Origin: JAQVOO01 sp964524755
Lineage (GTDB): Bacteria; Spirochaetota; Spirochaetia; Sphaerochaetales; Sphaerochaetaceae
Reading direction: 5' to 3'
DNA length: 48,746 bases
Assembly: GCA_964524755.1 (NCBI GenBank)
Contig: CAZGDR010000004.1
Coordinates: 1 to 48,746 of the forward strand
Notes under the pieces: generated by a model
Told to the model about the DNA's origin: nothing
Seen by the model: the letters and a program-made list of their open reading frames with translations, nothing else
Database searches by the model: none
Position numbers and translations under genes: made by a program
Part shown: in pieces, positions 8,098 to 17,258 of the stretch
Layout: every line of letters starts with the position of its first letter
Numbering within the stretch: the stretch's first letter is position 1

Positions 8098-9432
8098 TCA
8101 GCGGGGAAGAGCTAAAATATGTTTGAGTTCAGGCTTTCGTTCTAAATCCTGTACCAACCCCGATGCCCTCGCCTTATTTACATAATCTTTACTCTGGAAC
8201 GAATAGGTAAAGTTGATGTGTGTGTCATACGTCCCATTCATCAGAGCGTAAGCGTCTTCAGTCATAACCAATTCTTCATCGGTAGGAATTACAAAAATCT
8301 TAGTTGGAGAATCGTCTGTACTAATTTCTAACTCCGCGTTACGACACTGTGCGATTTTATTCTTTTCAAGATCAAGTTTAATACCGATGTTAGCAAGGTC
8401 TGTAGTTGCTCCTTCACGGATATGAGGAGCCATCTCTCCAACACCGGCTGTGTATACAAGGGCATCAACCCTTCCGAGCAGTGCTGCATAAGCACCTATG
8501 TATTTCTTTAATCGATGACACTCTACAGCAATAGCCAATTTTGCTTTTTCATTTCCAGCTGCTGCTTCAGAACGGACGTCACGGCGATCAGACATGCCAC
8601 AAATACCGATTAAACCACTCTTGTGATTTAAGACAGTATCCATCTCTGTTGCACTCATCCCTGTACGGTTCATAATAAAGGGAAGGATTGCCGGATCGAG
8701 ATCTCCTGAACGAGAGCCCATGACTAAACCCTCGAGAGGGGTGAGTCCCATACTTGTGTCGACTCCAACACCGTTTCTGACGGCAGAGATAGAAGCTCCA
8801 TTACCAATATGACAAATAATGAGATTAGTCTCTTTGGGGTCCTTGCCTAATAATACAGCTGCTCGTTTAGCAGTGTAGACGTAACTGGTACCGTGAAAAC
8901 CATAACGACGAACGTTATAATTCTTGTACCATTCTTGTGGGACCGCATACATAAAGGCTGAGGCAGGCATCGTTTGATGCCAGGCGGTGTCCATGACGAT
9001 GGCGTGGGGGACATCTCCCATCACTTTACGAGCAGCTTCTATACCCATAATATTAGCTGGCATATGGAGTGGACCAAGTGGAATGAGTTCTTTCAAACGG
9101 GCCACAACTTCATCATCGACCAATGCTGATTGTTTAAACAGTTCTCCACCATGTAAGACGCGGTGTCCGACGGCACTAATTTCTCTCACATCAGAGATAA
9201 CCCCATGTAAAGGATCAAGTAACATTTTTATGATAAGCTCAATCGCCTCTTTGTGAGTAGGGCAAGATACTTTTTCAGTAAATTCACCGTTTGCTGTGGT
9301 CTTATGCTCTATTGTAGAGTATTCCAAACCTATGCGTTCAACTACACCTACAGCCAAAACTGCCTTATTTTCCCAATCATAAACTTGGTACTTTGCGGAT
9401 GAACTACCGCAATTGAGAGTGAGAATTACCAT
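8098..9432 (-). CDS. ackA: Acetate kinase
   Basis: Makes ATP and acetate from acetyl phosphate (or the reverse) in the cytoplasm, a hallmark of fermentation. Motifs of the acetate/sugar kinase fold: LTLNCGSSSAKYQ at the N-terminus, HRVLHGGE, the substrate His in RRYGFHGTSY, MGSRSGDLDP, and FTAG-equivalent YTAGVGE. At 444 residues it is about 40 longer than usual: after the family's normal end it carries a tail beginning HINFTYSFQSKDYV. GGAGG lies nine bases upstream of ATG 9432. No pta gene is adjacent. Assignment is secure; the role of the tail is unknown. Confidence 0.96.
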   Translation of the reverse strand: MVILTLNCGSSSAKYQVYDWENKAVLAVGVVERIGLEYSTIEHKTTANGEFTEKVSCPTHKEAIELIIKMLLDPLHGVISDVREISAVGHRVLHGGELFKQSALVDDEVVARLKELIPLGPLHMPANIMGIEAARKVMGDVPHAIVMDTAWHQTMPASAFMYAVPQEWYKNYNVRRYGFHGTSYVYTAKRAAVLLGKDPKETNLIICHIGNGASISAVRNGVGVDTSMGLTPLEGLVMGSRSGDLDPAILPFIMNRTGMSATEMDTVLNHKSGLIGICGMSDRRDVRSEAAAGNEKAKLAIAVECHRLKKYIGAYAALLGRVDALVYTAGVGEMAPHIREGATTDLANIGIKLDLEKNKIAQCRNAELEISTDDSPTKIFVIPTDEELVMTEDAYALMNGTYDTHINFTYSFQSKDYVNKARASGLVQDLERKPELKHILALPR

Positions 9433-9564
9433 GAAAAAGCCTCCTGCTAATATCTAGCGAAAAATCAAAATGTACTGAAAAACAGCCGTCAAACATTCTG
9501 ACATGTTGATCTGAAAAAATCAATGGAATCGATGCAAATCCCTTTATCTTAACGTTATTTTTAC

Positions 9565-10914
9565 ATGAAGAGAGGGGTGATTCATTTTTGTGTCGGTATT
9601 CTATTACAAATTGGAGCCATGTATATAATCTCAGCCTCCCCGCAACTCTCTATGGCGGTGTCTGAGTCCAGTCAGAAAATAGTCTATCAGCAGACGTTAG
9701 CTATCTCTGGGAATAATGGGGTGAAATTGAAAGGAGATTTTTCACCTACGTGTGAATTTTATGATAATGGAATAAGTGAATTTTTCCCTAAAGTGACCTT
9801 ACAGCTTACTTTCCCTTTTGATATCGTCTTTGGTGACTTTTCAAAAGATTCCAGAGTTGCCCCTTTTTTTAAGACTGCTTTTTCTCTTGTGCCGCTACAT
9901 AAGACGCAAGTAGGTCCTCTCAAAAGCATACCTTTAGCCCTTAAAACAGGTTCCAGTGGTTCATTGGCTTATAGCCGTAAACTTTCTCCTTATGGATATG
10001 GGCACCTCTGTATTTGGTCTCCTCTGACAGAGAGTTCCTCCTTTGGAGGACTTGCTGCCATATTTGAATGGCAATCTAAATCGACGCTATTGAGAGGGGG
10101 CATCTTAGTGACTGAATCGAAGGAGGATTTGGAGGATCGGTGGACTATGTTGTACCACGCCTTGCCTATAGCGTCTGGAGGGGTAGGGTATCTCAGCTTG
10201 CATGATTCTCACTTAATCTTGGGCTCTTCTATTGGGCTACAATCTGCTCTGTTACTACGATGTTCGTATGATAAGGCCCATGGAATGGGGATAACGCATA
10301 GTATTAATTTGAAAGTGAGTATGGGTGGTTTTATCGGTTCCTTACAACGTATAGGAATTCACCAAGAGGTCGGGGCCGTGGGGGCGAAGGCTTTTACTAC
10401 ACTTGATTCACCTCTGCAACTCTCCGAGATAAACATTTCCTACCAGAAAAATGATTATAAGCTGGCATGCTTGGTACGTGATAAACACTGGCGTCCCACC
10501 GCTTATGCCACAATGTACCAGCGGCGTCGACAACAGATGCGAGCATCTATCTCGATGCCTCTCTATGCCTATACAGTATCGAGTAAGGTCCACTATGAGA
10601 AACGCTGGAATCGGTCCGGGTCAATCGGAGAGAGTATTATCTTCAGTCTTGGTGTAGCCGGAAAAATTGGAGATGTTACCTTTAGTTATGACTCAACAGT
10701 TACGGTAGGACGAAATACTGTTTTGCAAAGTGAGTTCATCCTTGAAAGAAGTCTAAATAATGGTGATACGATCCTTATAGAGCTAGAACATGCGATGCAG
10801 GTTGTCAAATTAGGTGGGAGTTGGCTACACAGATTCAAGAATTCTCAATTTAAATTAGAGTGGCATTCTAGTGGGGCAATTTCGATTACTTATTCCATCT
10901 TCCCAACAACGTGA
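9565..10914 (+). CDS. Exported protein of unknown function, beta-strand rich
   Basis: Not recognised. The 449 residues start with a basic n-region and hydrophobic core (MKRGVIHFCVGILLQIGAMY) and a likely cleavage after ISASPQLSMA. The rest is rich in short alternating hydrophobic/polar strands, as in outer-membrane barrels: SMGGFIGSLQRIGIHQEVG, then MYQRRRQQMRASISMPLY, then SFRSS-like hairpins ending in SAISITYSIF-type strands. There is no clear ribosome site upstream of ATG 9565, so the start is uncertain. Its 3' end overlaps the 3' end of murB by 29 bases on the opposite strand. An outer-membrane or periplasmic location is an inference. Confidence 0.7.
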   Translation: MKRGVIHFCVGILLQIGAMYIISASPQLSMAVSESSQKIVYQQTLAISGNNGVKLKGDFSPTCEFYDNGISEFFPKVTLQLTFPFDIVFGDFSKDSRVAPFFKTAFSLVPLHKTQVGPLKSIPLALKTGSSGSLAYSRKLSPYGYGHLCIWSPLTESSSFGGLAAIFEWQSKSTLLRGGILVTESKEDLEDRWTMLYHALPIASGGVGYLSLHDSHLILGSSIGLQSALLLRCSYDKAHGMGITHSINLKVSMGGFIGSLQRIGIHQEVGAVGAKAFTTLDSPLQLSEINISYQKNDYKLACLVRDKHWRPTAYATMYQRRRQQMRASISMPLYAYTVSSKVHYEKRWNRSGSIGESIIFSLGVAGKIGDVTFSYDSTVTVGRNTVLQSEFILERSLNNGDTILIELEHAMQVVKLGGSWLHRFKNSQFKLEWHSSGAISITYSIFPTT

Positions 10915-11806
10915 TCTCTCGTTCGAGAGTGATCCCAAATTTCTCTTGTATCTCTTTTTGGACAGTAGTACTGAGTTCAAATATATCCTGTGATGTAGCC
11001 CGTCTTGAACTGTTCACGATGAAATTTGCATGGTTTTTACTGATTGCTGCTCCGTTATGACTCATCCCTTTTAACCCTGCTTTCTCAATAAGGTTTCCCG
11101 CTGAAATGTCCTTTGGGTTTTTAAATACACAGCCGGCAGAGGGGAGATCGAACTGCCCTTTTTCTAAGCGTTCGGTTCTGCTTTTTTCTTTAATGAGGCG
11201 AGCTTTGGAAGAGTCCTTGTTAGGGATAAGGCGGAATGCAACTTCATAAATAACGGCATCTGTTCCACTAAACGGAGAGTGTTTATAAGCAAATCCACCA
11301 TCCACCGTATGGTGCCGTTGTAAATTTCCCTCAGCGTCAATATATTCAACCCACTCAATGAGATCACCGATATATCGTCCATTAGCACCCGCATTGCCAA
11401 ATACAGCTCCGGCAACTGTCCCGGGGAGTCCTCCTAGGGGCTCTAGACCGCTCAAGGAGTGCTCTATGGCAATGTTTATGGCTGTATCGAGAGATAGCCC
11501 TCCTTCGGTGCAAAAGATGCATCCACGAGCATGGTGGGCGTCAAGTCTTGTCGTGAGGACAACAAGGCCTTCAATACCAGCATCCGCAATTAACACATTT
11601 GTCCCACGACCTAGAATGGTAATAGGAAGTTGGCGGGTATGAGCCCAAGATAAACTTGCCTGAAGTTCTTTGAGATTAGTAGGAATTGCTAGGTAATCGG
11701 CTGATCCTCCCGTCCCATAGGAACAGAGTGAGGCCAGGGCCACATTCTTATGAATTAATTGCTCCATATTGATTTTTTCACTCGCATTCCTTATTGTTAC
11801 ACTCAC
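10886..11806 (-). CDS. murB: UDP-N-acetylenolpyruvoylglucosamine reductase
   Basis: Reduces UDP-GlcNAc-enolpyruvate to UDP-MurNAc with FAD and NADPH, an early cytoplasmic step of peptidoglycan synthesis. It has SYGTGGSADYLAIP, the FAD loop LGRGTNVLIADAG, GLEPLGGLPGTVAGAVFGNA, and the proton-donor segment PSAGCVFKNP, where Cys stands at the position that is Ser in E. coli MurB. The final Glu lies in LEREITLLG. It lacks the long insert of type I enzymes, so it is type II. Start is uncertain: GTG 11806 has no Shine-Dalgarno and sits at the predicted +1, while ATG 11767 gives MEQLIHKNVALAS. It is divergent from cysS. Confidence 0.95.
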   Translation of the reverse strand: MSVTIRNASEKINMEQLIHKNVALASLCSYGTGGSADYLAIPTNLKELQASLSWAHTRQLPITILGRGTNVLIADAGIEGLVVLTTRLDAHHARGCIFCTEGGLSLDTAINIAIEHSLSGLEPLGGLPGTVAGAVFGNAGANGRYIGDLIEWVEYIDAEGNLQRHHTVDGGFAYKHSPFSGTDAVIYEVAFRLIPNKDSSKARLIKEKSRTERLEKGQFDLPSAGCVFKNPKDISAGNLIEKAGLKGMSHNGAAISKNHANFIVNSSRRATSQDIFELSTTVQKEIQEKFGITLEREITLLGRWNK

Positions 11807-11811
11807 AAGGG

Positions 11812-11840
11812 TATACTATCCCATTTTTTCGTGACGGACA
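11812..11840 (-). promoter_or_regulatory. Promoter of murB (TTGTCC-17-TAGTAT)
   Basis: On the minus strand TTGTCC is followed after 17 bases by TAGTAT, whose complement ATACTA lies near 11813-11818. Only six bases separate the -10 from GTG 11806. The -10 overlaps the palindrome GTATAC, so transcription toward cysS could use the same region. Confidence 0.5.
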
Positions 11841-11877
11841 ATGCCGTTGACTTGACTACTGATACTAGGAGAACACC

Positions 11878-13287
11878 ATGAAGCTTTCTCTCCATAACAC
11901 TATGACGCGGACAATAGAACCTTTTAACCCTCTTGAAAGTGGTAAGGTGGGTATGTATTGCTGTGGTCCAACAGTCTATAATTATGCCCATATTGGGAAT
12001 TTAAAAACCTATGTATTTGAAGATGTGTTACGACGGACACTAGAATATAATGGATACGCTGTTAGCCATGTTATGAACATTACAGATGTTGGTCACCTCA
12101 CTGACGATGGGGATGATGGTGAAGATAAAATGGTCAAATCAGCTCAAGAGAAAGGGCTTAGTATTTTAGAGATTGCTCAAATGTATACCGATGCCTTCTT
12201 TGCCGATATTGATGCCTTACACATTAAACGCCCAGGTATTGCTTGTAAAGCGACAGACCATATTGCCGATATGATCGATTTAATAAAACGTCTTGAGGCC
12301 AAAGGTCACACCTATACAGCGGGAGGGAATGTCTATTTTAGTATTGATACTTTTCCCCGGTATGGAGAGCTGGCCAGACTCAATCTAGAAGAGTTACAAG
12401 CGGGAGCTCGGATTGATATCGATGCAAATAAACGTAACCCTAAAGATTTTGTACTCTGGTTTACTCAGTCTAAATTTGAGAAGCAAGCCATGCAATGGGA
12501 TTCTCCTTGGGGAAGGGGATACCCTGGATGGCATATAGAGTGTTCGGCGATGAGTATGAAGTATCTGGGGGAATCGTTTGATATCCACTGCGGTGGTATA
12601 GACCATATTCCTGTCCATCACACCAATGAAATTGCGCAAAGTGAAGCTGCCACGGGTAAGAAATGGGTTAATTATTGGGTTCATGGTGAATTCCTACTCA
12701 ATGAGACGGGAAAGATGTCAAAATCAAAAGGTGAGTTTCTGACTCTCTCTGTCTTAAAAGAGAAGGGGTATGACCCCCTAGATTTTCGCTACTTTTGTTT
12801 GGGAGGGCACTATCGGTCTCAGCTAGTTTTCTCTTGGCAATCCATGGATTCAGCTAGAAGTGCCCGTAAAAATCTTATTAAGCATATTCAGACTCTCAAA
12901 AAAGAGGCTACAGAACCTGCAGAAAAGTGGTCTGAGACAACATCACAGTATCGTAAAGCATTCGCTGAGCAACTCAATAATGATTTAAATACCCCCCGAG
13001 GTTTAGCAATTGTCTGGACCTTGCTAAAAGATTCAACTATGACTGCGGCCGAAAAGTTAGCGTGTTTGTATGATTTCGATAAGATCTTAGGCTTAGATGT
13101 AGCTGCAGTTGTTGCTGTTGATGAACAACAGGTTGTTATACCAGCTGAAATTCAGGCATTAATTGATGAACGTACCGAGGCTAAAAGTTCAAAGAATTAT
13201 CACCGTGCGGATGAGTTGCGTGCTATAGTAGAAAAATCAGGTTACATCTTAAAAGATACTGCTGATGGCACGATTGTCACTAAATAA
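11878..13287 (+). CDS. cysS: Cysteinyl-tRNA synthetase
   Basis: Charges tRNA-Cys. A full-length class Ia synthetase of 469 residues. The HIGH signature is in CCGPTVYNYAHIGNLKT, the KMSKS loop is GKMSKSKGEFLT, and zinc ligands are the Cys of CCGPTVY, the Cys in HIECSAMS and the His pair in VHHTNEIAQSE. The DALR/anticodon region follows, ending with the usual RADELRAIVEKSGYILKDT. AGGAG lies seven bases before the ATG. It is divergent from murB and followed by an ECF sigma gene after 33 bases. Confidence 0.97.
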   Translation: MKLSLHNTMTRTIEPFNPLESGKVGMYCCGPTVYNYAHIGNLKTYVFEDVLRRTLEYNGYAVSHVMNITDVGHLTDDGDDGEDKMVKSAQEKGLSILEIAQMYTDAFFADIDALHIKRPGIACKATDHIADMIDLIKRLEAKGHTYTAGGNVYFSIDTFPRYGELARLNLEELQAGARIDIDANKRNPKDFVLWFTQSKFEKQAMQWDSPWGRGYPGWHIECSAMSMKYLGESFDIHCGGIDHIPVHHTNEIAQSEAATGKKWVNYWVHGEFLLNETGKMSKSKGEFLTLSVLKEKGYDPLDFRYFCLGGHYRSQLVFSWQSMDSARSARKNLIKHIQTLKKEATEPAEKWSETTSQYRKAFAEQLNNDLNTPRGLAIVWTLLKDSTMTAAEKLACLYDFDKILGLDVAAVVAVDEQQVVIPAEIQALIDERTEAKSSKNYHRADELRAIVEKSGYILKDTADGTIVTK

Positions 13288-13320
13288 TGTAACCAATACT
13301 ACAGGTGAGTTGTTAAGTAT

Positions 13321-13848
13321 ATGGAAGTAAAAAGCAGCGAGAATGAATCGTTTAGGCTTGTCTACAAGGAAGTGTTCCCGGTGGTGATGCGTGTTGCGTA
13401 TCATGTAACCTATAATATGGACGTTTCTGAGGATATTTGCCAGGAGGCGTTCATCCGTTTCTATGAGAAAAATATAGAATTTCGTTCTGTTGATGAGGCA
13501 AAATACTGGTTGATCAGAGTGACTAAAAATCTGGCAATTAATGTAGTGAAACGTAAATCAAGAGAACAGGCGATGGTGGACAAGATTAAGAAAGCTCCCA
13601 AAACGCCTATTAGAAATGGTGAAGATACGCTTATAGATTCGGAAACAAGAACTTTAGTGAGGGAGGCTGTTGAGAAATTGCCTGAAAAACTAAAATCTGT
13701 ACTGGTTTTAAAAGAGTACGCTGATTTGAACTATAGGCAGATTGCGGGAATTCTTCGTATTTCTGAGAGTAACGTAAAGGTCAGGGTCCATCGAGCTAGA
13801 AAGATGATGGAATCCCTGCTTGATCGGGAGGATATACATGTGTCTTGA
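13321..13848 (+). CDS. ECF-type RNA polymerase sigma factor
   Basis: A 175-residue extracytoplasmic-function sigma factor. Region 2 covers about residues 12-80 (FRLVYKEVFPVVMRVAYHV, then SEDICQEAFIRFYEK, then EAKYWLIRVTKNLAINVVKR for the -10 recognition helix). Region 4 (about 118-168) has LPEKLKSVLVLKEYADLNY, then the helix-turn-helix RQIAGILRISESNVKVRVHR. A charged linker joins them. AGGTGAG about 11 bases upstream is a moderate ribosome site. The next gene, a zinc-finger anti-sigma factor, overlaps its end, so this is a classic sigma/anti-sigma pair, probably sensing an envelope signal. The regulon is unknown. Confidence 0.92.
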   Translation: MEVKSSENESFRLVYKEVFPVVMRVAYHVTYNMDVSEDICQEAFIRFYEKNIEFRSVDEAKYWLIRVTKNLAINVVKRKSREQAMVDKIKKAPKTPIRNGEDTLIDSETRTLVREAVEKLPEKLKSVLVLKEYADLNYRQIAGILRISESNVKVRVHRARKMMESLLDREDIHVS

Positions 13849-14410
13849 TGACCAGATTTTAAATACTTATCTGGATGGCGAATTAACTGAACCATGGCGC
13901 ACTCAGGTTGAGGAGCATTTAACCTATTGTGTCGCTTGTAAGACTCGGTTTGAGCAATTGAGTTCATTACACACTATGGTTTCGAAAGCTCGTCTTGCAG
14001 AGGATGAGATTGCACCGCATGAGGATAACGTACTACAATTTATTGAAAAGAATTATATGGAGAAAAAAAATAAAGTTGGTTTTTTTCATCGTGACTTTCG
14101 TATAAAGACCCCAACGTTGTTGACCGTTGCAGCCGCTTTCATCTTTGTATTAGTGGGAGCTCTCATGATTAATCCCAATCCTCAATCACCGTCAGAGGAG
14201 CTTATACCTAGAGTATTGCTGAATGAAGAAGGGACAGTAGTCCAAGTCCGAGCTACGGAAGGGCTCGCGGCGTCCCAAGTTTTAGAAAACTTTCCACTTG
14301 AAGAAATATTGAAATATCTTGACTCACGTGGGTATGAGGTAGATCTTCGCTTAAAAGGAATTGTGCCAATAGATGGTGAAGAAGAGACTCCTTCTGAAGT
14401 TGTTCCCTAA
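13838..14410 (+). CDS. Zinc-finger (ZAS) anti-sigma factor, membrane-anchored
   Basis: A 190-residue partner of the upstream sigma factor. The cytoplasmic N-terminus carries the anti-sigma zinc motif HLTYCVACKTRFEQL, i.e. His-x3-Cys-x2-Cys, preceded by the conserved YLDGELTEPWRTQVEEHL. A single transmembrane helix (PTLLTVAAAFIFVLVGALMI, about residues 94-113) follows. The outer domain of about 75 residues ends in an acidic tail. ATG 13838 is chosen over an upstream TTG because GGGAGG lies just before it; it overlaps the sigma stop by 11 bases. Release by regulated proteolysis is the family's usual mode, not shown here. Confidence 0.88.
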   Translation: MCLDDQILNTYLDGELTEPWRTQVEEHLTYCVACKTRFEQLSSLHTMVSKARLAEDEIAPHEDNVLQFIEKNYMEKKNKVGFFHRDFRIKTPTLLTVAAAFIFVLVGALMINPNPQSPSEELIPRVLLNEEGTVVQVRATEGLAASQVLENFPLEEILKYLDSRGYEVDLRLKGIVPIDGEEETPSEVVP

Positions 14411-14434
14411 AGAAGCATATTTTCCCTCATCTAC

Positions 14435-14462
14435 AATACCCCAACTTGCTTGGGGTATTTCC
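14435..14462 (+). terminator. Intrinsic terminator after the sigma/anti-sigma operon
   Basis: AATACCCCAA (14435-14444) pairs perfectly with TTGGGGTATT (14450-14459) around a CTTGC loop, 25 bases after the anti-sigma stop. The T tract after it is short. It separates this operon from the valS promoter immediately downstream. Confidence 0.7.
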
Positions 14463-14464
14463 TG

Positions 14465-14493
14465 TTGTAAGAACGTATCGTTTTTGTTAGTAT
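14465..14493 (+). promoter_or_regulatory. Promoter of valS (TTGTAA-17-TAGTAT)
   Basis: TTGTAA (14465-14470) and TAGTAT (14488-14493) with a 17-base spacer sit directly behind the terminator. The -10 is the same as in the murB promoter. A 49-base gap to ATG 14542 leaves room for a leader. Confidence 0.6.
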
Positions 14494-14541
14494 GGTCTCC
14501 ATTGTCATACATTGACAAGTTGTATATTCAGGAGGCCATCC

Positions 14542-17193
14542 ATGCAAGCTGTGGAGCTTAAGAAATCCTATAATCCTAAAGATTTTGAAGACCGGATTTA
14601 TCATGATTGGAAAACGAATGGATGTTTTTTACCCAAAGAAAGTGAAAAACCCTCCTTTACTATTGTAATGCCTCCTCCCAATGTTACTGGTATTTTACAT
14701 ATGGGGCATGCTTTAAATAATCTATTACAAGACACCTTAGTCCGTTATTGGCGTATGCGTGGTCGTCCAACATTGTGGATTCCAGGGACGGATCATGCGG
14801 GGATAGCTACGCAAAATATTGTTGAGCGACAGCTAGCAGCGAAAGGGCAGAGTAGGCAAGAACTTGGACGTGAACGGTTTATTGCAGAGACCTGGAAAGT
14901 CAAAGAACGTCATCACGCTATTATTGCTAAACAATTAGAGAAGATTGGCTCTTCCTGTGATTGGTCCCGAGAACGTTTTACCATGGATGAGGGACTATCC
15001 CAAGCTGTCCGTGAATCATTTGTCTCACTATACGAGAAAGGATTAATTTACAAAGGGAATTATTTAGTCAATTATTGTACCCACTGTGGAACTGCTTTAG
15101 CAGATGATGAAGTTGAATATAAAAATCTGCCGGGTAAATTGTATCAGGTTGCCTATCCTTATGCGGAAGGGAAAGGGTCCATCATGGTGGCAACCACCCG
15201 TCCCGAAACTATGTTTGGTGACGTTGCTGTTGCTGTAAATCCTGATGATGAAAGATATAAAGATCTAGTCGATAAAGCAGTTATCTTACCCTTAGCCAAT
15301 AAACCCATTCCCATTATCGCCGATAGGTATGTTGATATGGAGTTTGGGACTGGTATGGTTAAAATTACTCCAGCGCATGATCCCAATGACTGGGAGGTTG
15401 GCCAACGCCATAATCTGGAAGCGGTAAATATTCTCAACCCAGATGGGACATTAAATGATATGGTGCCATCAGCTTATCAAGGAATGGATGTTCTTACTGC
15501 TCGCACAAAGGTAGTAGAGGATTTACAAGCTGGTGGGTATCTACTCGATGTAAAGGAACACAACCACGATGTAGGGCATTGTTATCGATGCTCTTCCGTC
15601 ATTGAGCCGTACCTCTCTGAACAATGGTTTGTTGCTATGCGGGGAATGGCTGATAAAGCTTTGGCGGCTTGGCAGAATGGAGAAATTTCTTTTTATGCTA
15701 AACGCTGGGAAAACACCTATAGCCACTGGTTGAAAAATATTCGGGACTGGTGTATTAGTCGCCAATTGTGGTGGGGACATCGTATACCAGTGTGGTATTG
15801 CTCTGACTGTAACCACATGATGGTTGAGCGTGAAGATCCTACCCACTGTAGTAAGTGTGGCAGTTCTGCATTAACCCAAGAGACCGATGTATTAGATACT
15901 TGGTTTAGTTCATGGCTTTGGCCCTTTAGTACGTTAGGGTGGCCACAAGAAACAGATGACATGCAACGTTTTTTTCCAACCAGTACCCTTGTTACCGGCT
16001 ATGATATTATTTTCTTCTGGGTTTCCAGAATGATTATGGCCTCGCTTGAGTTTCTTGATACTGTCCCTTTCAAAGACATCTATATTACCGGCTTAGTTCG
16101 TGATAAGCAGGGTAGGAAGATGTCTAAATCTTTAGGGAATGGCATCGATCCACTTGAAATTGTTGATCTGTATGGTGCTGATGCAATGAAGTTCACCCTT
16201 TGTTATATGGCTGCTCAAGGGCAGGACCTGTTGATCGACATGGAATCTTTTAAGTTAGGTTCTCGATTTGCTAATAAGATGTGGAATGCCACACGGTTTC
16301 TGCTCATGAATTTAGAGGGACGCGAATTAGTTAGTCTGGAACAAAAAGATTTTGGTGTCATGGACAAATGGATGTACCATCAGATCAACGAAGCTGTAGC
16401 CAAAGTTGAAACTGCTATTGAGGGTTACCGTTTTAATGATGCCGCCCAAACAATCTACGATGTATTCTGGAATGATTTCTGTGATTGGTATGTTGAAGCA
16501 ACGAAGCACGCCTTAGCAACTAAGAGTGATAACGACAGAGACCGTCAGGTAAGTATCATGTTAGACTTACTCGCTTTGCTCATGCGTTTGATGCACCCCT
16601 TCGTCTCTTTTATCACTGAAGAAATTTACAGCAAACTCCCCAATACCGAAGGGCGGGTGATCGATAGTGAATACCCTGTGTATCAGGAAGATCGCCATTT
16701 CGATTCCGCAAAGGCGACGGTGGATGCCATGCAAGAGTTAGTACATGGGGTACGTGCGCTACGTAGTGAACTGCGGATTGGCCAAGAGCGGAAACTATCG
16801 GTAGTGTTTCGCCCAGATGCTTCCTTCATTGCCACCGACTTTGTCAAAGATCATATCGATCTTATTCTCACCTTTATTGGAGCTTCACAGCTCGTCGTAG
16901 ATACGGAAAACAAAGTTTCTGTAGTCTCAGCCGTCCCGGTGGCTGGACCGGGGTATGAAGCTTTTGTGTTTGTAAAAGATGCTCTAGATGTAGCTTCGGA
17001 GATAAAGAAGATTACAATTGACTTGGAGCGGACAGAAAAATCTCTTGCTGGTACCTTAAAGAAGCTTTCTAATCCAAAATTCCTCCAGAATGCAAAACCT
17101 GAAGCGATTGAGAAAGAGCGGGGAAAACAAGCTGAATTTGAAGAGAAATTACAGAAAGGTCACAAACATCTGACCTTGCTAAAATCATTATAG
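14542..17193 (+). CDS. valS: Valyl-tRNA synthetase
   Basis: Charges tRNA-Val and edits mischarged threonine. A full-length class Ia enzyme of 883 residues. HIGH motif: MPPPNVTGILHMGHAL. KMSKS motif: GRKMSKSLGNGIDP. The editing domain contains TTRPETMFGDVAV and the metal-like site GHCYRCSSVIEPY. Two more CxxC pairs occur (CTHCG, and CSDCN with CSKCG). The anticodon domain and a C-terminal coiled coil (from about residue 820, KKITIDLERTEKSLAGTLKK) are present. The start is ATG 14542: AGGAGG is six bases upstream, whereas a TTG 30 bases earlier would place the Shine-Dalgarno inside the gene. Confidence 0.97.
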   Translation: MQAVELKKSYNPKDFEDRIYHDWKTNGCFLPKESEKPSFTIVMPPPNVTGILHMGHALNNLLQDTLVRYWRMRGRPTLWIPGTDHAGIATQNIVERQLAAKGQSRQELGRERFIAETWKVKERHHAIIAKQLEKIGSSCDWSRERFTMDEGLSQAVRESFVSLYEKGLIYKGNYLVNYCTHCGTALADDEVEYKNLPGKLYQVAYPYAEGKGSIMVATTRPETMFGDVAVAVNPDDERYKDLVDKAVILPLANKPIPIIADRYVDMEFGTGMVKITPAHDPNDWEVGQRHNLEAVNILNPDGTLNDMVPSAYQGMDVLTARTKVVEDLQAGGYLLDVKEHNHDVGHCYRCSSVIEPYLSEQWFVAMRGMADKALAAWQNGEISFYAKRWENTYSHWLKNIRDWCISRQLWWGHRIPVWYCSDCNHMMVEREDPTHCSKCGSSALTQETDVLDTWFSSWLWPFSTLGWPQETDDMQRFFPTSTLVTGYDIIFFWVSRMIMASLEFLDTVPFKDIYITGLVRDKQGRKMSKSLGNGIDPLEIVDLYGADAMKFTLCYMAAQGQDLLIDMESFKLGSRFANKMWNATRFLLMNLEGRELVSLEQKDFGVMDKWMYHQINEAVAKVETAIEGYRFNDAAQTIYDVFWNDFCDWYVEATKHALATKSDNDRDRQVSIMLDLLALLMRLMHPFVSFITEEIYSKLPNTEGRVIDSEYPVYQEDRHFDSAKATVDAMQELVHGVRALRSELRIGQERKLSVVFRPDASFIATDFVKDHIDLILTFIGASQLVVDTENKVSVVSAVPVAGPGYEAFVFVKDALDVASEIKKITIDLERTEKSLAGTLKKLSNPKFLQNAKPEAIEKERGKQAEFEEKLQKGHKHLTLLKSL

Positions 17194-17199
17194 GTGAAC

Positions 17200-17236
17200 A
17201 AAAAACAGGCCAATCTTTTAAAAGTTTGGCCTGTTT
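17200..17236 (-). terminator. Intrinsic terminator of the Hc1-like gene, perhaps bidirectional
   Basis: AAACAGGCCAA (17203-17213) pairs with TTGGCCTGTTT (17226-17236), an 11-bp perfect stem. Read on the minus strand it ends in six Ts, so it fits the small minus-strand gene best. It also lies just after the valS stop and could work on that side with a shorter T tract. Confidence 0.78.
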
Positions 17237-17258
17237 CGCATCCAGCAAGTATAAATAC

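Noticed and set aside
13288..13321. Possible ECF self-promoter (TGTAAC ... GTTAAG) before the sigma gene
   Set aside because: The -10 would lie after the ribosome site and at the ATG, so it cannot give a normal leader.
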